From: Streptomyces sp. ASQP_92
Lineage (GTDB): Bacteria; Actinomycetota; Actinomycetes; Streptomycetales; Streptomycetaceae
NCBI RefSeq assembly: GCF_025399895.1
Contig: NZ_JAODUA010000005.1
Location: forward strand, 62,001-126,000
Direction of reading: 5' to 3'
Length of the DNA: 64,000 nt
Part shown: in pieces, positions 18,079 to 27,595 of the stretch
Layout of the letters: every line of letters begins with the position of its first letter
Position numbering within the stretch: the first letter of the stretch is position 1
The notes under the pieces: model-generated
Seen by the model: the letters and a program-made list of their open reading frames with translations, nothing else
What the model was told of the DNA's origin: nothing
The model's database searches: none
Translations under genes and position numbers: made by a program

Positions 18079-19872
18079 GTGACCCGACGCCGTACCGTGC
18101 CCAGAACCCGCAAGCCGCTGGCGGCCGCCCTCGGCGCGGCGCTCGCCGTACCGCTGCTCGCGGCCGCGCCCGCCGCCGCGACGGCCGGGCAGGGGGCGGA
18201 CACCGGTCAAGTCACCGTCACCGCGCTGAAGTTCACCGTCCGGGCCGGCGGCCGCACCTGCGCCATCGACGCCGACCTCTACCGTCCCGCCGGCGCCGAC
18301 CGGGCGCACCCCGCGCCCGCGGTGCTCACCACCAACGGTTTCGGCGGAAACAAGGCGGACGGCTCCACCGCCGGCACCGCCAAGGCGTTCGCCGCCCGCG
18401 GCTATGTCGCCCTCGCCTACTCCGGCCTCGGATTCGGCAAGTCGGGGTGTCTCATCTCCCTCGACGACCCGGCCCTGGACGGCCGGGCCGCCTCCCGCCT
18501 GCTCGACTTCCTCGCCGGGACCCGCGCCGCCGACGACGGCACACGCGCCGACTTCGTCACCCGGGACCGCCCGGGCGACCCCCGCGTCGGAATGATCGGC
18601 GGCTCCTACGGGGGCGCCGTCCAACTGGCCACGGCCGCCGTGGACCACCGCGTCGACGCCCTCGTCCCGATGATCACCTGGAACGACCTGTCGTACGCCC
18701 TCGACCCCAACAACGTGGCCGACCGCACGGTGCCCGGAGCCTTCAAGTGGCAGTGGTCCAACGGGTTCTACCTCATCGGCGAGAGCCAGCCCATCACCCT
18801 GCCGAACCTCGACCCGTCCCGCTGGGGCACGCTCGGCTGCACGCACTTCGTGCCCGACGCCTGCACGACGATGGGGCTGCTCAACTCGGGCCGCTATCCG
18901 GCCGCCCCCACCGCCGCGATGCTGCGCTACGCCCGCGGCGTCTCGCCGGTCACCTACCTCGACCGGGTCCAGGCGCCCACCCTGCTCATCCAGGGCCAGA
19001 CCGACAGCCTGTTCAACCTCAACGAGGCGACGGCGACGTTCAACGCGTTGAAGGACAACGGCACCCCCGCCAAGATGATCTGGCAGTCCTGGGGCCACAG
19101 CGGCGGCCAGGCACCCGGTGAACTCAACCTGGCGCAGGGCAACTTGGAGACCAGCTACACCGGACAGCGCATCCTGGCCTGGTTCGACCGCTACCTGCAC
19201 CAGCAGAAGGACACCGACACGGGCCCGGCCTTCGCCTACTACCGCGACTGGCGAAGCGGCTACGGCGAGGCGTCCAAGGTCCCGCCGCTCTCGCGGAAGA
19301 TGTACCTGTCGGGCGACGGCAAGCTCGTCGACAACCGCGCCAAGGTGGCCCGCGGCAGCCGTACGTACACCAACTGGCTGGTGCCGACGAGCCATTCGGA
19401 GAGTTCGCTCGCCGGCACCGTCGGGCTGCCCGACCCGGCGCCCTACGACACCCCGGGAACCTTCCTCGGCTGGGACACCGACCCGCTGAAGACGCCCGTC
19501 GACGTGGTCGGCTCGGCCAAGGCCACGCTCAAGGTGTCCTCGCCCGCGGCCCGCGAGACGCAGAACTCCGGCGACGCCGCCGACAAGCTGGTCCTGTTCG
19601 CCAAGCTGTACGACGTGGCGCCCGACGGAACCAGGACGCTGGTGCGCCGACTGGTCGCGCCGGTACGCGTGCCGGACGTCACCAAGCCGTTCACGGTCAC
19701 CCTGCCCGCCATCGCGCACCGCTACGAGGCCGGACACCGCATCGAGTTCGCGATCGCCGCCAGCGACGACGCCTACCTCGGCAACAAGGGCATCAAGCCG
19801 GTGACCGTCGTGAGCGCCCCCGGCGACACGGGGACGCTCCAACTGCCCGTCGTCAGCGGGAGGTTGAACTGA
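18079..19872 (+). CDS. secreted CocE/NonD family hydrolase (X-Pro dipeptidyl-peptidase type)
   Basis: 597 residues. A signal peptide is clear: Arg-rich start, hydrophobic [21 protein letters not shown] and an ATA-type cleavage site, so the enzyme is exported; RRR with no exact twin-Arg motif suggests the Sec route. The catalytic Ser is in [12 protein letters not shown]; Asp in [12 protein letters not shown]; His in SWGHSGGQ. The C-terminal third is a jelly-roll (PepX_C-type). Such enzymes cleave after X-Pro or hydrolyse bulky esters. GTG at 18079 is chosen because GTGGAGGAC precedes it; that upstream GTG itself is the alternative start. Convergent 20-bp overlap with adenosine deaminase. Confidence 0.88.
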   Translation: MTRRRTVPRTRKPLAAALGAALAVPLLAAAPAAATAGQGADTGQVTVTALKFTVRAGGRTCAIDADLYRPAGADRAHPAPAVLTTNGFGGNKADGSTAGTAKAFAARGYVALAYSGLGFGKSGCLISLDDPALDGRAASRLLDFLAGTRAADDGTRADFVTRDRPGDPRVGMIGGSYGGAVQLATAAVDHRVDALVPMITWNDLSYALDPNNVADRTVPGAFKWQWSNGFYLIGESQPITLPNLDPSRWGTLGCTHFVPDACTTMGLLNSGRYPAAPTAAMLRYARGVSPVTYLDRVQAPTLLIQGQTDSLFNLNEATATFNALKDNGTPAKMIWQSWGHSGGQAPGELNLAQGNLETSYTGQRILAWFDRYLHQQKDTDTGPAFAYYRDWRSGYGEASKVPPLSRKMYLSGDGKLVDNRAKVARGSRTYTNWLVPTSHSESSLAGTVGLPDPAPYDTPGTFLGWDTDPLKTPVDVVGSAKATLKVSSPAARETQNSGDAADKLVLFAKLYDVAPDGTRTLVRRLVAPVRVPDVTKPFTVTLPAIAHRYEAGHRIEFAIAASDDAYLGNKGIKPVTVVSAPGDTGTLQLPVVSGRLN

Positions 19873-20956
19873 GCGCCGCGTAGCCGGGGCGCACGATCTC
19901 CTCGATGATGCGACGGCGCTGCGGCAGCGGAAGGAACGCCGCCTCCAGAGCGGCGACGGTGAACTCCTCGAAGACGTCCGGGCCGTAGCCGAAGGCGTCC
20001 ACCATGTGCTGGAATTCCACGCTCATGGTGGTGCCGGACACCAGCCGGTTGTCGGTGTTGAGGGTCACCGTGAAGCCGAGCCGGCGCAGCTCGTCGATCG
20101 GGTGCTTCTCGTACGAAACGGCCGCGCCCGTCTGGAGGTTGGAGGTCGGACACACCTCCAGGGCGATCCGGTTGTCCCGCACATACGCGGCGAGGTGGCC
20201 GAGGGTGCCGTCCGCCGCGATGTCGTCGGTGATCCGCACGCCGTGCCCGATGCGCTCGGCGCCGCACACCTGCACCGCCTCGTGCACCGACTCGGCACCC
20301 ACGGCCTCACCCGCGTGGATCGTGATGTGGCAGTTGGCGCGCTTGAGGTGCTGGAAGGCGGGCAGGTGCTCGGCGGGCGGGTTGCCGATCTCGCCGCCCG
20401 CGATGTCGAAGCCCGCCACGCCGCGGTCGCGGTGCGCGACGGTGAGCTCGGCTATCTCCAGGGAGCGCCGGGTGTGCCGCATGCCGGTGAGCAGCGCGCG
20501 GACGGTGATCCGGCCGCCGGTGCGGCGCTCGCCCTCACGCAGGCCCTCGTTGACGGCGTCCACGACCTCGTCCAGGGTGAGCCCGCCCTCCAGGTGCTGC
20601 TCGGGCGCGTACCGCACCTCCGCGTAGACGACCCCGTCGGCGGCCAGGTCCTCGGCGCACTCGGCGGCGATGCGGTGCAGCGCCTCACGGGTCTGCATCA
20701 CCGCGCAGGTGTGGGCGAAGGTCTCCAGATAGCGCTCCAGGGAGCCCGAGTCCGCGGCGTCGCGGAACCACACGGCCAGCTCGGCCGGGTCCTCGGTCGG
20801 CAGGCCGGTGTACCCGCGGGCGCGGGCCAGCTCGATGATGGTGGCGGGGCGCAGGCCACCGTCGAGGTGGTCGTGGAGGACGGCCTTGGGGGCGCGGCGG
20901 ATCCACTCGGCGGGGGTGACCGGAGCGTCGGCGGCGAGGTTGTCAGACAAGTGCAT
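19853..20956 (-). CDS. add: adenosine deaminase
   Basis: 367 residues. Zinc and catalytic residues are all present: [10 protein letters not shown] (two His ligands), ITIHAGEA (His and catalytic Glu region), ERIGHGVRI and [11 protein letters not shown] (Asp pair). AMP-family deaminases convert adenosine to inosine for purine salvage. The ATG at 20956 has no strong ribosome site; remarkably, codons 2-6 contain a 13-bp palindrome that also lies upstream of the neighbouring GntR gene. The gene follows GntR on the same strand after 91 bases, so the two are probably coregulated. Confidence 0.92.
   Translation of the reverse strand: MHLSDNLAADAPVTPAEWIRRAPKAVLHDHLDGGLRPATIIELARARGYTGLPTEDPAELAVWFRDAADSGSLERYLETFAHTCAVMQTREALHRIAAECAEDLAADGVVYAEVRYAPEQHLEGGLTLDEVVDAVNEGLREGERRTGGRITVRALLTGMRHTRRSLEIAELTVAHRDRGVAGFDIAGGEIGNPPAEHLPAFQHLKRANCHITIHAGEAVGAESVHEAVQVCGAERIGHGVRITDDIAADGTLGHLAAYVRDNRIALEVCPTSNLQTGAAVSYEKHPIDELRRLGFTVTLNTDNRLVSGTTMSVEFQHMVDAFGYGPDVFEEFTVAALEAAFLPLPQRRRIIEEIVRPGYAALSSTSR
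20940..20953 (-). promoter_or_regulatory. GntR operator candidate inside the adenosine deaminase start
   Basis: On the minus strand the sequence is CACTTGTCTGACAA, with palindromic core TTGTC-T-GACAA. The same 14 bases occur at 21825-21838 upstream of the GntR gene. Here it covers codons 2-6 of the adenosine deaminase reading frame, where a bound repressor would block elongation or initiation. Confidence 0.6.
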
Positions 20957-21047
20957 GAGGCGGGAGTGTACAGCGTGCCGCGTGCGGACCCGTCGGGCCG
21001 CCATTGGCTCGGCCGGACTGCCGAGCCGGACTGCCGAGCCGGACCGC

Positions 21048-21779
21048 TCAGCCGGACTGGAGCACCGCGAGCGCGGGCGCGCCCGTCGGCAGCATGTGCT
21101 TGGCCGCCATGACCGGGGCGCCCGCCACGCGTACCACCTGGGTGATCAGCACGGCCGGGGTGTCCGCCGGACGATCCAGCAGCTCGCCCCTGCGGCGGCC
21201 GAGCAGGGTGGCGCTGATGTGGCTGTGCGCGGTGAGCGCGACGGAGCGCGAGGCGTCGATCAGCACGGTCAGCATCGAGGCGGCGGGCTCGGCCGCGAGA
21301 GCCTGCGCGAACGCGGGGTGCGAGCGTTCGAGGACGTCCTCGGGCGCCGCCCACTCATGGCTGAGAGCGACCGCCAGATCCGCCCCGACCAGGACGGACT
21401 CCCAGAACCGAGGCTCGGACCCGGCGGGTGCGAGCAGGTGCTGGGCGGTGAAGTCGGTGGGCTCCTCGCGGCTGCGCACCAGGGCCCGCACCCGGACCGG
21501 GCCGAGCAGGGCGTCGAGCGGCTGGAGCTGTTCGAAGCCGCGCCGGGGCGGGCTGTCGTTCACGGTCCGGCCCACCCCGCGCCGTACCGAGAGCAGCCCG
21601 TCCTCCTGGAGCAGCAGCAGCGCCTCGCGCAGCGCGGGACGGCTCACGCCGAGCTCGCCCGCGAGTCTGGGTTCCGAGGGCAGGGTCGAGCCCGGGGGAT
21701 AGGTGCCGTCGTTGATCGCGTCCGCGATCCGCTCGTACAGCGCCACGACCGGCCTGCGCCGCTGCCCGCCCACTGCCAT
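21048..21779 (-). CDS. GntR family transcriptional regulator (HutC-like)
   Basis: 243 residues. The N-terminal winged helix is canonical: [23 protein letters not shown], then [25 protein letters not shown] and RRGVGRTV. The C-terminal 160 residues resemble a UTRA effector-binding domain (paired beta strands ending [17 protein letters not shown]). ATG at 21779 follows GAGGGG. It is upstream of, and codirectional with, adenosine deaminase, and a matching palindrome occurs both 46 bases upstream of its start and in the deaminase start. A nucleoside or purine-derived effector is a reasonable guess, not shown. Confidence 0.88.
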   Translation of the reverse strand: MAVGGQRRRPVVALYERIADAINDGTYPPGSTLPSEPRLAGELGVSRPALREALLLLQEDGLLSVRRGVGRTVNDSPPRRGFEQLQPLDALLGPVRVRALVRSREEPTDFTAQHLLAPAGSEPRFWESVLVGADLAVALSHEWAAPEDVLERSHPAFAQALAAEPAASMLTVLIDASRSVALTAHSHISATLLGRRRGELLDRPADTPAVLITQVVRVAGAPVMAAKHMLPTGAPALAVLQSG

Positions 21780-21824
21780 GAGTCCGCCCCTCGGTGTTCC
21801 GGAAAGGCCAGCATGCCCTCGCCC

Positions 21825-21839
21825 CACTTGTCTGACAAG
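21825..21839 (+). promoter_or_regulatory. GntR autoregulatory operator candidate
   Basis: CACTTGTCTGACAAG, containing the perfect odd palindrome CTTGTC-T-GACAAG. It is 46-60 bases upstream of the GntR start codon and shares 14 identical bases with the copy in the adenosine deaminase start. It may also affect the divergent GNAT gene at 21913. Confidence 0.65.
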
Positions 21840-21912
21840 GCGGGGCCGTGTCCGTCCGAGAGTCAGGTCTGCCCCCGTGCGGCGGCCCGCCGAAGATCAG
21901 TAGCCTGTTCCG

Positions 21913-22488
21913 ATGCGAACCGAGGCCGACTACCTTGCCGAAGGCCCCCGCGTGGGCATACGGAACTTCACTCTGGAGGACGGCGAGGAGTTCACCGCCC
22001 TCGCCGCCGCGAGCCGCGCCCTGCACGGCCCCTGGCTCTTCCCGCCCACGGACCCGGAGGCGTACGCGGCCTATGCCGACCGCCTGCGCACCGATCCGGC
22101 CCGGCACGGCTTCCTGGTCTGTGAACGCGGCGACGGCCGCATCGCCGGCTTCATCAACATCAACAACGTGGTGGAGGGCGCCTTCCTGTCCGGGGCCCTC
22201 GGCTACGGCGCCTTCGCCCCCGCGGCCGGCCGCGGCCTGATGAGCGAAGGCCTGGGCCTCGTCGTGCGCCACGCCTTCACCACGCTCGGCCTGCACCGAC
22301 TGGAAGCGAACATCCAGCCCGCCAACGAGGCCTCGCTCAACCTGGTGCGCCGCGCGGGCTTCCGCCTGGAGGGCTACTCACCGGACTTCCTCTTCCTCGA
22401 CGGGGCATGGCGGGACCACGAGCGGTGGGCCATCACGAAGGAGATGACGGAGCGCGGCGCGGTGCGGAGAGCGGGCGCACCGGCGTGA
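21913..22488 (+). CDS. GNAT family N-acetyltransferase (RimJ/RimL-like)
   Basis: 191 residues. The acetyl-CoA site is in GYGAFAPAAGRGLMSEGL (Q/R-x-x-G-x-G/A-like loop), followed by the RimJ/RimL signature FTTLGLHRLEANIQPANEASLNLVRRAGFRLEGYSPDFL split around the helix. Such enzymes acetylate ribosomal-protein N-termini or small amines. ATG at 21913 is divergent from GntR. Its stop codon lies inside the first unit of a tandem repeat that fills the following interval. Confidence 0.9.
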   Translation: MRTEADYLAEGPRVGIRNFTLEDGEEFTALAAASRALHGPWLFPPTDPEAYAAYADRLRTDPARHGFLVCERGDGRIAGFININNVVEGAFLSGALGYGAFAPAAGRGLMSEGLGLVVRHAFTTLGLHRLEANIQPANEASLNLVRRAGFRLEGYSPDFLFLDGAWRDHERWAITKEMTERGAVRRAGAPA

Positions 22489-22596
22489 GAACCCCCGCCG
22501 CGGCGAGGTGGGGCGAGGACGCGCACCGGCGTAAGAACCACTCCCGCCGCGGTGAGGTGTGGCGAGGACGCGCACCGGCGTGAGAACCCCCGCCCC
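22478..22596. repeat. 2.5-copy tandem repeat, 46/49-base units
   Basis: Units start at 22478, 22524 and 22573 (the last partial), each opening CACCGGCGT(G/A)AGAACC and ending GCGAGGACGCG. The first unit is 46 bases, the second 49 because of a three-base insertion. The array starts in the last codons of the GNAT gene and lies between two convergent genes. Confidence 0.85.
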
Positions 22597-22638
22597 GCAT
22601 GCCGGTGAAGGGCACCGACCGGCTGCGGAGGGAGGCCG

Positions 22639-22980
22639 CTAGCGTCGGCCGCCCTTGTAGTTGATCTTCATCGTGTCGAGGTCCGTCACCGTCGAGCGCA
22701 GATCGCGGAACCCGTGCCCCAGGGCCGCCAGCGCGGACTGCGCCCTGTCCTCGGCGATCGCGGCGGCCATCTCGTCACCGTCGGCAGCGTCCGAGACGAC
22801 GGTGAACCGCCACGAGAAGTGCTTCAGCGCGCGGTCGTAGCTGAGCGAGCCGTCCTCGGTGAACGTCATCGCCGTCAGGCCGTGGTTGTCGACCTCGGCG
22901 AGCAGCCGCGCACGGGACTCCTCGCTCAGCCCGTCCCACACACCGCGCACGATGACCCGGTAGGTGTGCTGCTCGCTCAT
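22639..22980 (-). CDS. DUF6204-like small protein
   Basis: 113 residues. Begins EQHTYRVIVRGVWDGLSEESRARLL and continues with a compact alpha/beta layout including FTEDGSLSYDRALKHFSWRF; I believe this is the DUF6204 family of actinobacteria, a small dimeric-looking ferredoxin-like fold without known function. ATG at 22980 is preceded by AAGGACGG. No catalytic residues are obvious. It is convergent with the GNAT gene and diverges from the DUF5107 gene. Confidence 0.75.
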   Translation of the reverse strand: MSEQHTYRVIVRGVWDGLSEESRARLLAEVDNHGLTAMTFTEDGSLSYDRALKHFSWRFTVVSDAADGDEMAAAIAEDRAQSALAALGHGFRDLRSTVTDLDTMKINYKGGRR

Positions 22981-23232
22981 GTTCCGCCGTCCTTCGATAC
23001 CGGCACGTCTCGTACGGCCGTCGCGGGGCGATCGTCCCCCATGGGCCGGAACGTGTCGATCGAAATACGCCGGGCCCGCGCCCCGGCCCCGCACCCTCGG
23101 CCGCGTCGCGGATGCCTTTGCGCAATCCTGACCCGAGGGGCCCCTGGCCGTTGTCGGTGCCGCGGTGTTCCATGGTCATCGGGGGTCGGCCGAAAGAGCC
23201 GTCGGCATCCCGTACGAGGGAGTGAGGTTGCC

Positions 23233-25200
23233 TTGGCCACGACCGTGCGACGTGCCGTACTGACCCTGCCCGGCGCCCCGTTGGGCGAGGCGAACCCGCT
23301 GCCCGCGCTGCGCCCGCGCGACGAGCTGCACCGACTCGACGACCGGGCGCGCGAGGGACTGCCCCGGGACATGGCCCGCCAGATCGGGTACGAGCCGCTG
23401 GAGACGCTGCTGCCCGTGCGGGTGCTCGACGGGTACGGACGCGAGCGGTCCCAGGTCGAGCTGGACACCATCGTGATCGAGAACGACCGGCTGCGCGCCA
23501 CCGTCCTGCCCGGGCTCGGCGGCCGCGTGCACTCCCTGTTCCACAAGCCGTCCGGACGTGAACTCCTCTACACCAACCCGGTGTTCCAGCCGGCGGACTT
23601 CGCGCTCAACGGCGCGTGGTTCTCCGGCGGCATCGAGTGGAACATCGGCGCCACCGGCCACACCACCCTGTCCTGCGCGCCCCTCCACGCGGCCCTCGTC
23701 CCGGCGCCCGACGGCGGCGAGATGGTCCGCCTGTGGGAGTGGGAGCGGCTGCGCGACCTCCCCTTCCAGGTCGACCTGTGGCTCCCCGGCGACTCCGACT
23801 TCCTGTACGTGGGCGTCCGCGTCCGCAACCCGCACGAGCGGACCGCGCCCGTCTACTGGTGGTCCAACATCGCGGTGGAGGAAGGCGAGCGCACCCGTGT
23901 CCTGGCCCCGGCCGACGAAGCCTGGCACTTCGGGTACGAGCGCACTTTGCGCCGCGTGCCCGTGCCCACCTGGGACGGTATCGACCGCACCTACCCGCTG
24001 CGCGGCGAGTACCCGGCCGACTACTTCTACGAGGTCCCCGACGGCGCGCGCCGCTGGATCGCCTCGCTCGACGAGGGCGGCCACGGCCTCGTCCAGACCT
24101 CCACCGACACGCTGCGCGGCCGCAAACTGTTCCTGTGGGGCTCGGGGCGCGGCGGCCGGCGCTGGCAGGAGTGGCTGACCGAGCCGGGCACCGCCGGTTA
24201 CGCCGAGATCCAAGCGGGCCTGGCCCGCACCCAGTTGGAGCATGTGCCCCTGGATCCGGGGGCCGAGTTCACCTGGCTGGAGGCGTACGGGCCGCTGAGC
24301 ACCGACCCCGCGCTTGTGCACGGCGCCGACTGGGCGGCGGCCCGCGCCGAGGCCGACAGCGAACTGGAGCGCGCCCTGCCCCGCACCGTGGTGGAACAGG
24401 CGTACGCCGCCTGGCGTCCGTTCGCCGACGCCGAACCGGGCGAACGCCTGGCCACCGGATCCGGCTGGGGCGCCCTCGAAGTCCTGCGTACGGGGGCGAA
24501 GCTGCCCGGCACCCCCTTCCCGGAACTGACGCTCAGTCAAGAGCAGCAGCCGTGGCTGGAGTTGCTGCACACGGGCGTGTTCCCGGAGCCGCGCAAGGTG
24601 GCCCCGCCAGGACCGACCCTGGTCGCCCCGCACTGGCGGGACATGCTGGAGACCGCGCCCGCCCACCCCCTCACCGAATACCACCTGGGCGTCGCCCAGT
24701 GGCACGCGGGCGACCGGGCCCAGGCCGTGCGCAGTTGGGAGCGCGGCCTGCCGCTGGCCCCGTCCCGCTGGCCGCTGCTGCGCTGCCTGGCCGTCGCCGA
24801 CCAGCTCACCGGCAACCCGGGCCGCGCCGCCGAGCGCTACGCCGAGGCGTACGACGACTTCTGCCTGGAGCGCCGGGAGGGCGAACCGTGGACGGCGGCC
24901 GACGCGGCGCTGGGCCGCGAGGCCATCGAGGCGCTGCTCGCCGTGGACCGCCCGGCGGACGCCCGCACGATATGGGACCGGCTGCGCCCCGCCGTGCGCG
25001 AGCGCGGCCGCTTCCGCCTCGTCGAGGCCCAGCTCCTGCTCGCGGAGGGCGACCCGGCGGCCGCCCGCGCCCTCTTCGACGCGGGCTTCGAGGTCGCCGA
25101 CCTGCGCGAGGGCGCCGAAACCCTGAACGAGGTATGGTCCCGCCTCACCGACGCCCCCCTCCCGAACCGCTACCAGTACCGCATGCGCCCCGAGCGCTAG
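23233..25200 (+). CDS. DUF5107 domain and TPR-containing protein
   Basis: 655 residues. The N-terminal 400 residues form an aldose-epimerase/galactose-mutarotase-like beta-sandwich (LPGLGGRVHSLFHKPSGRELLYTNPVFQPADF is the typical sugar-binding start; WNIGATGHT follows), matching DUF5107. The C-terminal 170 residues are TPR-like (HPLTEYHLGVAQWHAGDRAQAVRSW and similar). Related proteins often accompany carbohydrate use or have glycosidase-associated roles. The start is a TTG at 23233 with GGGAGTGAGG upstream; no ATG or GTG nearby fits better. The substrate is unknown. Confidence 0.85.
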   Translation: MATTVRRAVLTLPGAPLGEANPLPALRPRDELHRLDDRAREGLPRDMARQIGYEPLETLLPVRVLDGYGRERSQVELDTIVIENDRLRATVLPGLGGRVHSLFHKPSGRELLYTNPVFQPADFALNGAWFSGGIEWNIGATGHTTLSCAPLHAALVPAPDGGEMVRLWEWERLRDLPFQVDLWLPGDSDFLYVGVRVRNPHERTAPVYWWSNIAVEEGERTRVLAPADEAWHFGYERTLRRVPVPTWDGIDRTYPLRGEYPADYFYEVPDGARRWIASLDEGGHGLVQTSTDTLRGRKLFLWGSGRGGRRWQEWLTEPGTAGYAEIQAGLARTQLEHVPLDPGAEFTWLEAYGPLSTDPALVHGADWAAARAEADSELERALPRTVVEQAYAAWRPFADAEPGERLATGSGWGALEVLRTGAKLPGTPFPELTLSQEQQPWLELLHTGVFPEPRKVAPPGPTLVAPHWRDMLETAPAHPLTEYHLGVAQWHAGDRAQAVRSWERGLPLAPSRWPLLRCLAVADQLTGNPGRAAERYAEAYDDFCLERREGEPWTAADAALGREAIEALLAVDRPADARTIWDRLRPAVRERGRFRLVEAQLLLAEGDPAAARALFDAGFEVADLREGAETLNEVWSRLTDAPLPNRYQYRMRPER

Positions 25201-25222
25201 CGCCGCCAAGGGGGAATCCGAG

Positions 25223-25406
25223 GCGGCGGCCGAACTGGCACGCGGCCCGGCGCCAGTGCCGCTTAGAGGCGGTGGCCGAGGTGACGCGCGGGCCGGCGCG
25301 GGTACCGCTTAGGGGCGCTGGCCGAGGTGACGCGCGGGCCGGCGCGGGTGCCGCTTAGAGGCGGTGGTCGAGGTGACGCGCGGGTCGGCGCCAGTGCCGC
25401 CCAGGG
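25223..25406. repeat. four-copy tandem repeat of exactly 46 bases
   Basis: Units begin at 25223, 25269, 25315 and 25361, with the core GCCGAGGTGACGCGCGGG and a variable end (CCGCTTAGAG, CCGCTTAGGG). Directly after the last unit comes GGGGCGCGGGGAACTGCGCG, an element I recognise as common in Streptomyces intergenic regions. The array lies between the convergent DUF5107 and VOC genes and has no coding potential (unit length not divisible by three). Confidence 0.9.
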
Positions 25407-25499
25407 GCGCGGGGAACTGCGCGAGAAGCGGGCACGGTCCGCAGGATCCAGCCGTGGGGGGCACCCGAGTTCAACGCTCTGCCCCCCAACAGCCGCTCA

Positions 25500-25850
25500 C
25501 TACGCCGGCTTGCGGTCGACGTACTCGAAGACCGAACCGTCGGGGTGGACCGCGATCAGATTGCGGCCCGCAGGGGTAGCGACGGGCCCCGCGATGACCT
25601 GGGCGCCCGCTCCGACGAGCGTGGCGTGGGCGTCGTCGACGTCCGTGACGGCCACCGTCGCCGCCACCTTGCGCAGCACTGCCAGCTCCTCCTCGGGACC
25701 GCTCATCAGCAGAAAGGCGCCGACGGCGGCGACGGACACGCCGCCCCGTTCGAAGCGGAGCGCCCGACCGCCGGTGACGCGCTCGTAGAAGACGATCGCG
25801 CGGTCCAGGTCGTCGACGCAGATGCGCAGCGTGGTGCCCAGAATCTCCAT
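25500..25850 (-). CDS. VOC family protein (single glyoxalase-like domain)
   Basis: 116 residues with the standard two beta-alpha-beta-beta-beta halves: ILGTTLRICVDDLDRAIVFYERV at the start and VAVTDVDDAHATLVGAGAQV in the middle, ending HPDGSVFEYVDRKPA. Metal ligands cannot be assigned with confidence; the C-terminal Glu in FEYV is likely one. The ATG at 25850 has only a GGGG-type ribosome site. Substrate unknown. It is the last gene before the 46-base repeat array. Confidence 0.85.
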   Translation of the reverse strand: MEILGTTLRICVDDLDRAIVFYERVTGGRALRFERGGVSVAAVGAFLLMSGPEEELAVLRKVAATVAVTDVDDAHATLVGAGAQVIAGPVATPAGRNLIAVHPDGSVFEYVDRKPA

Positions 25851-25948
25851 GCCCCGAAGCCTAGTTGGACGAGATCGCCGTCGGCAGGGGATCCGGCGCC
25901 CCCGTGCGAGGGCTCCGGACGACGACCCCGCCCCACCCCCTCCGGCGG

Positions 25949-26782
25949 TCAGATGCGGCAGAGGATCTCGCCGTGCGGCACCATGAACCAGGCGTCGTCC
26001 CAGGCGGCCCACCGCCGCCAGGCATCGGCGATCGTCGCCAGTTCGGCCGCCGTGGCGTGCCCGCCCTCGACGGCCAGGTCAGCGTACGAGGAGGCCACCG
26101 TACGGTCCGCCCACAGGCCGCCCCACCACGCGCGCTCCTCCTCGGTGGCGAAGCACCAGGTGCTCGCGGAGGCGGTGATGTCGGTGCAACCGGCTGCCAG
26201 CGCCCAGGACTTGAGCCGCCGTCCCGCGTCCGGTTCGCCGCCATTGGCGCGCGCCACCCGGTGATACAGCTCCAACCACCCCTCCAGTTCCGGCGATTCG
26301 GGGAACCAGGTGAAGGCGCCGTAGTCGCTGTCGCGCACCGCGACGATGCCGCCCGGCTTCGTGACCCGGCGCATCTCGCGCAGCGCCCGCACCGGGTCGC
26401 CCACATGCTGGAGCACCTGATGGGCGTGGACGACGTGGAACGTGTCGTCGGGGAAGTCCAGCGCGTGCACGTCCGCCACCGCGAACGCCATGTTGGTCAG
26501 GCCGCGTTCGGCGCCGAGGGCGCGGGCCCGCTCGACGATCGCCGGGGCGCGGTCGACCGCCGTCACCCCGCCCTCCGGCACCAGCGCGGCGAGATCGGCG
26601 GAGATGGTGCCGGGCCCGCAGCCGATGTCGAGGATCCGCATATGGGGCTTCAGTTCAGCCAGGAGATACGCCGCCGAGTTGGCGGCGGTGCGCCAGGTGT
26701 GCGAGCGCAACACCGATGCGTGGTGGCCGTGGGTGTAGACGGCGGTCTCGCCCGGCGTGGCCGGGGGTGTCTCCTGCGCCAT
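25949..26782 (-). CDS. class I SAM-dependent methyltransferase
   Basis: 277 residues. The SAM motif MRILDIGCGPGTISADLAALV is followed by the Asp of GGVTAVDRAP, VADVHALDFPDDTF and the VVHAHQVLQH motif of ubiquinone/menaquinone-type (UbiE-like) methyltransferases; MRRVTKPGGIVAVRDSDYG is the post-strand-5 motif. ATG at 26782 has GAGAGGGAG upstream. The substrate is not evident. It diverges from the holin-like gene across an unusually AT-rich stretch around 26885-26920. Confidence 0.9.
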   Translation of the reverse strand: MAQETPPATPGETAVYTHGHHASVLRSHTWRTAANSAAYLLAELKPHMRILDIGCGPGTISADLAALVPEGGVTAVDRAPAIVERARALGAERGLTNMAFAVADVHALDFPDDTFHVVHAHQVLQHVGDPVRALREMRRVTKPGGIVAVRDSDYGAFTWFPESPELEGWLELYHRVARANGGEPDAGRRLKSWALAAGCTDITASASTWCFATEEERAWWGGLWADRTVASSYADLAVEGGHATAAELATIADAWRRWAAWDDAWFMVPHGEILCRI

Positions 26783-27013
26783 GAGCGGACTCCCTCTCCG
26801 AGAACTCGACGGCGAACGGCACACCGCGCCCGCACCCTGCGACCGAACGGTGAACTGCCCTGCTGATACGCCCACTTTAGAAGAGGAAGCCAAATAATGA
26901 GATACGGGTCTTACGATACGGACAGAGTGCGCGGCGTCGGGCGCGGGCGGCGACGCGTGCGGCCGTCGCGGCCCGGCGGGACTGTCACCGGCCCCGTCGG
27001 GTACTCGGCCGCC

Positions 27014-27430
27014 ATGGAAACGAACCTGCCGAACCTGCCGGAGCAGCTCTCCCAGGTCGTCCGGGACGCCATCCGGGACGAGCTGCGCGAACAGACCAGA
27101 AAGCAGCGTCATGCCGCGCGGATGTACGCGGGCGCCGGCGCGGCCGCCCTCTACGGAGGCGCCGCGCTCACCGCGTTCCTGCTCCTCGTCCTCGGTGCGG
27201 CCCTGCCCTACTGGGCGGCCGCGCTGATCGTCGCCGTGCTGCTGCTCGGGGCGGCCGCGTTCCTGAGCCGGGGCGCCCGCGGCAGCCGTGGCGCGCCGCC
27301 CGACCGGATGGGTTCGCCCCTGGAGCCCGGTGTCCCGCCCGGCGCTCCGGTCGTGCCGCCGGTGGTCCCGCCGGGCGCCCCCGAACCGCCGCGCGGCCCC
27401 CTGGGCTCCCCGCACGACACGAACCGCTGA
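27014..27430 (+). CDS. small membrane protein of the phage-holin-family (holin superfamily III) type
   Basis: 138 residues. An amphipathic helix (LSQVVRDAIRDELREQTRKQRH) leads into two adjacent hydrophobic helices (YGGAALTAFLLLVLGAALP and WAAALIVAVLLLGAAAFL), then a Pro/Gly-rich cytosolic-looking tail. This matches the actinobacterial putative holin family; despite the name, such chromosomal copies are not tied to phage. ATG at 27014 is the likely start; a longer frame from 26897 adds an Arg-rich segment and is not favoured. It lies 165 bases upstream of gvpO, which has its own promoter candidate. Confidence 0.75.
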   Translation: METNLPNLPEQLSQVVRDAIRDELREQTRKQRHAARMYAGAGAAALYGGAALTAFLLLVLGAALPYWAAALIVAVLLLGAAAFLSRGARGSRGAPPDRMGSPLEPGVPPGAPVVPPVVPPGAPEPPRGPLGSPHDTNR

Positions 27431-27544
27431 CCAGGAACCGCGCCCTCGACGCGCGCCTCACGCGGTCCGGCCCCGCAGTCGCGGAGACGACCGTGACGCC
27501 GGACGCCCGCAACGCTCCGCATCGTGTGAGGAACGTCCCCAGGG

Positions 27545-27569
27545 GTTTGATCTGCTCCGTTGCGGCTAC
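27545..27569 (+). promoter_or_regulatory. SigB-type promoter candidate for the gas-vesicle cluster
   Basis: GTTT (27545), 15 bases, GGCTAC (27564-27569) fits the Streptomyces SigB-family pattern GNTT-N14-16-GGGTAY with one mismatch. The -10 ends 27 bases before the gvpO start codon and leaves room for its GGGAGG ribosome site. Confidence 0.5.
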
Positions 27570-27595
27570 TCGAACGGTCTAACCCGGGAGGTGAC

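Noticed and set aside
27014..27430. Holin-family gene as a sign of a prophage or phage-tail-like system
   Set aside because: No phage structural, lysin, integrase or repeat attachment sites nearby; such two-helix proteins are common chromosomal genes in actinobacteria.
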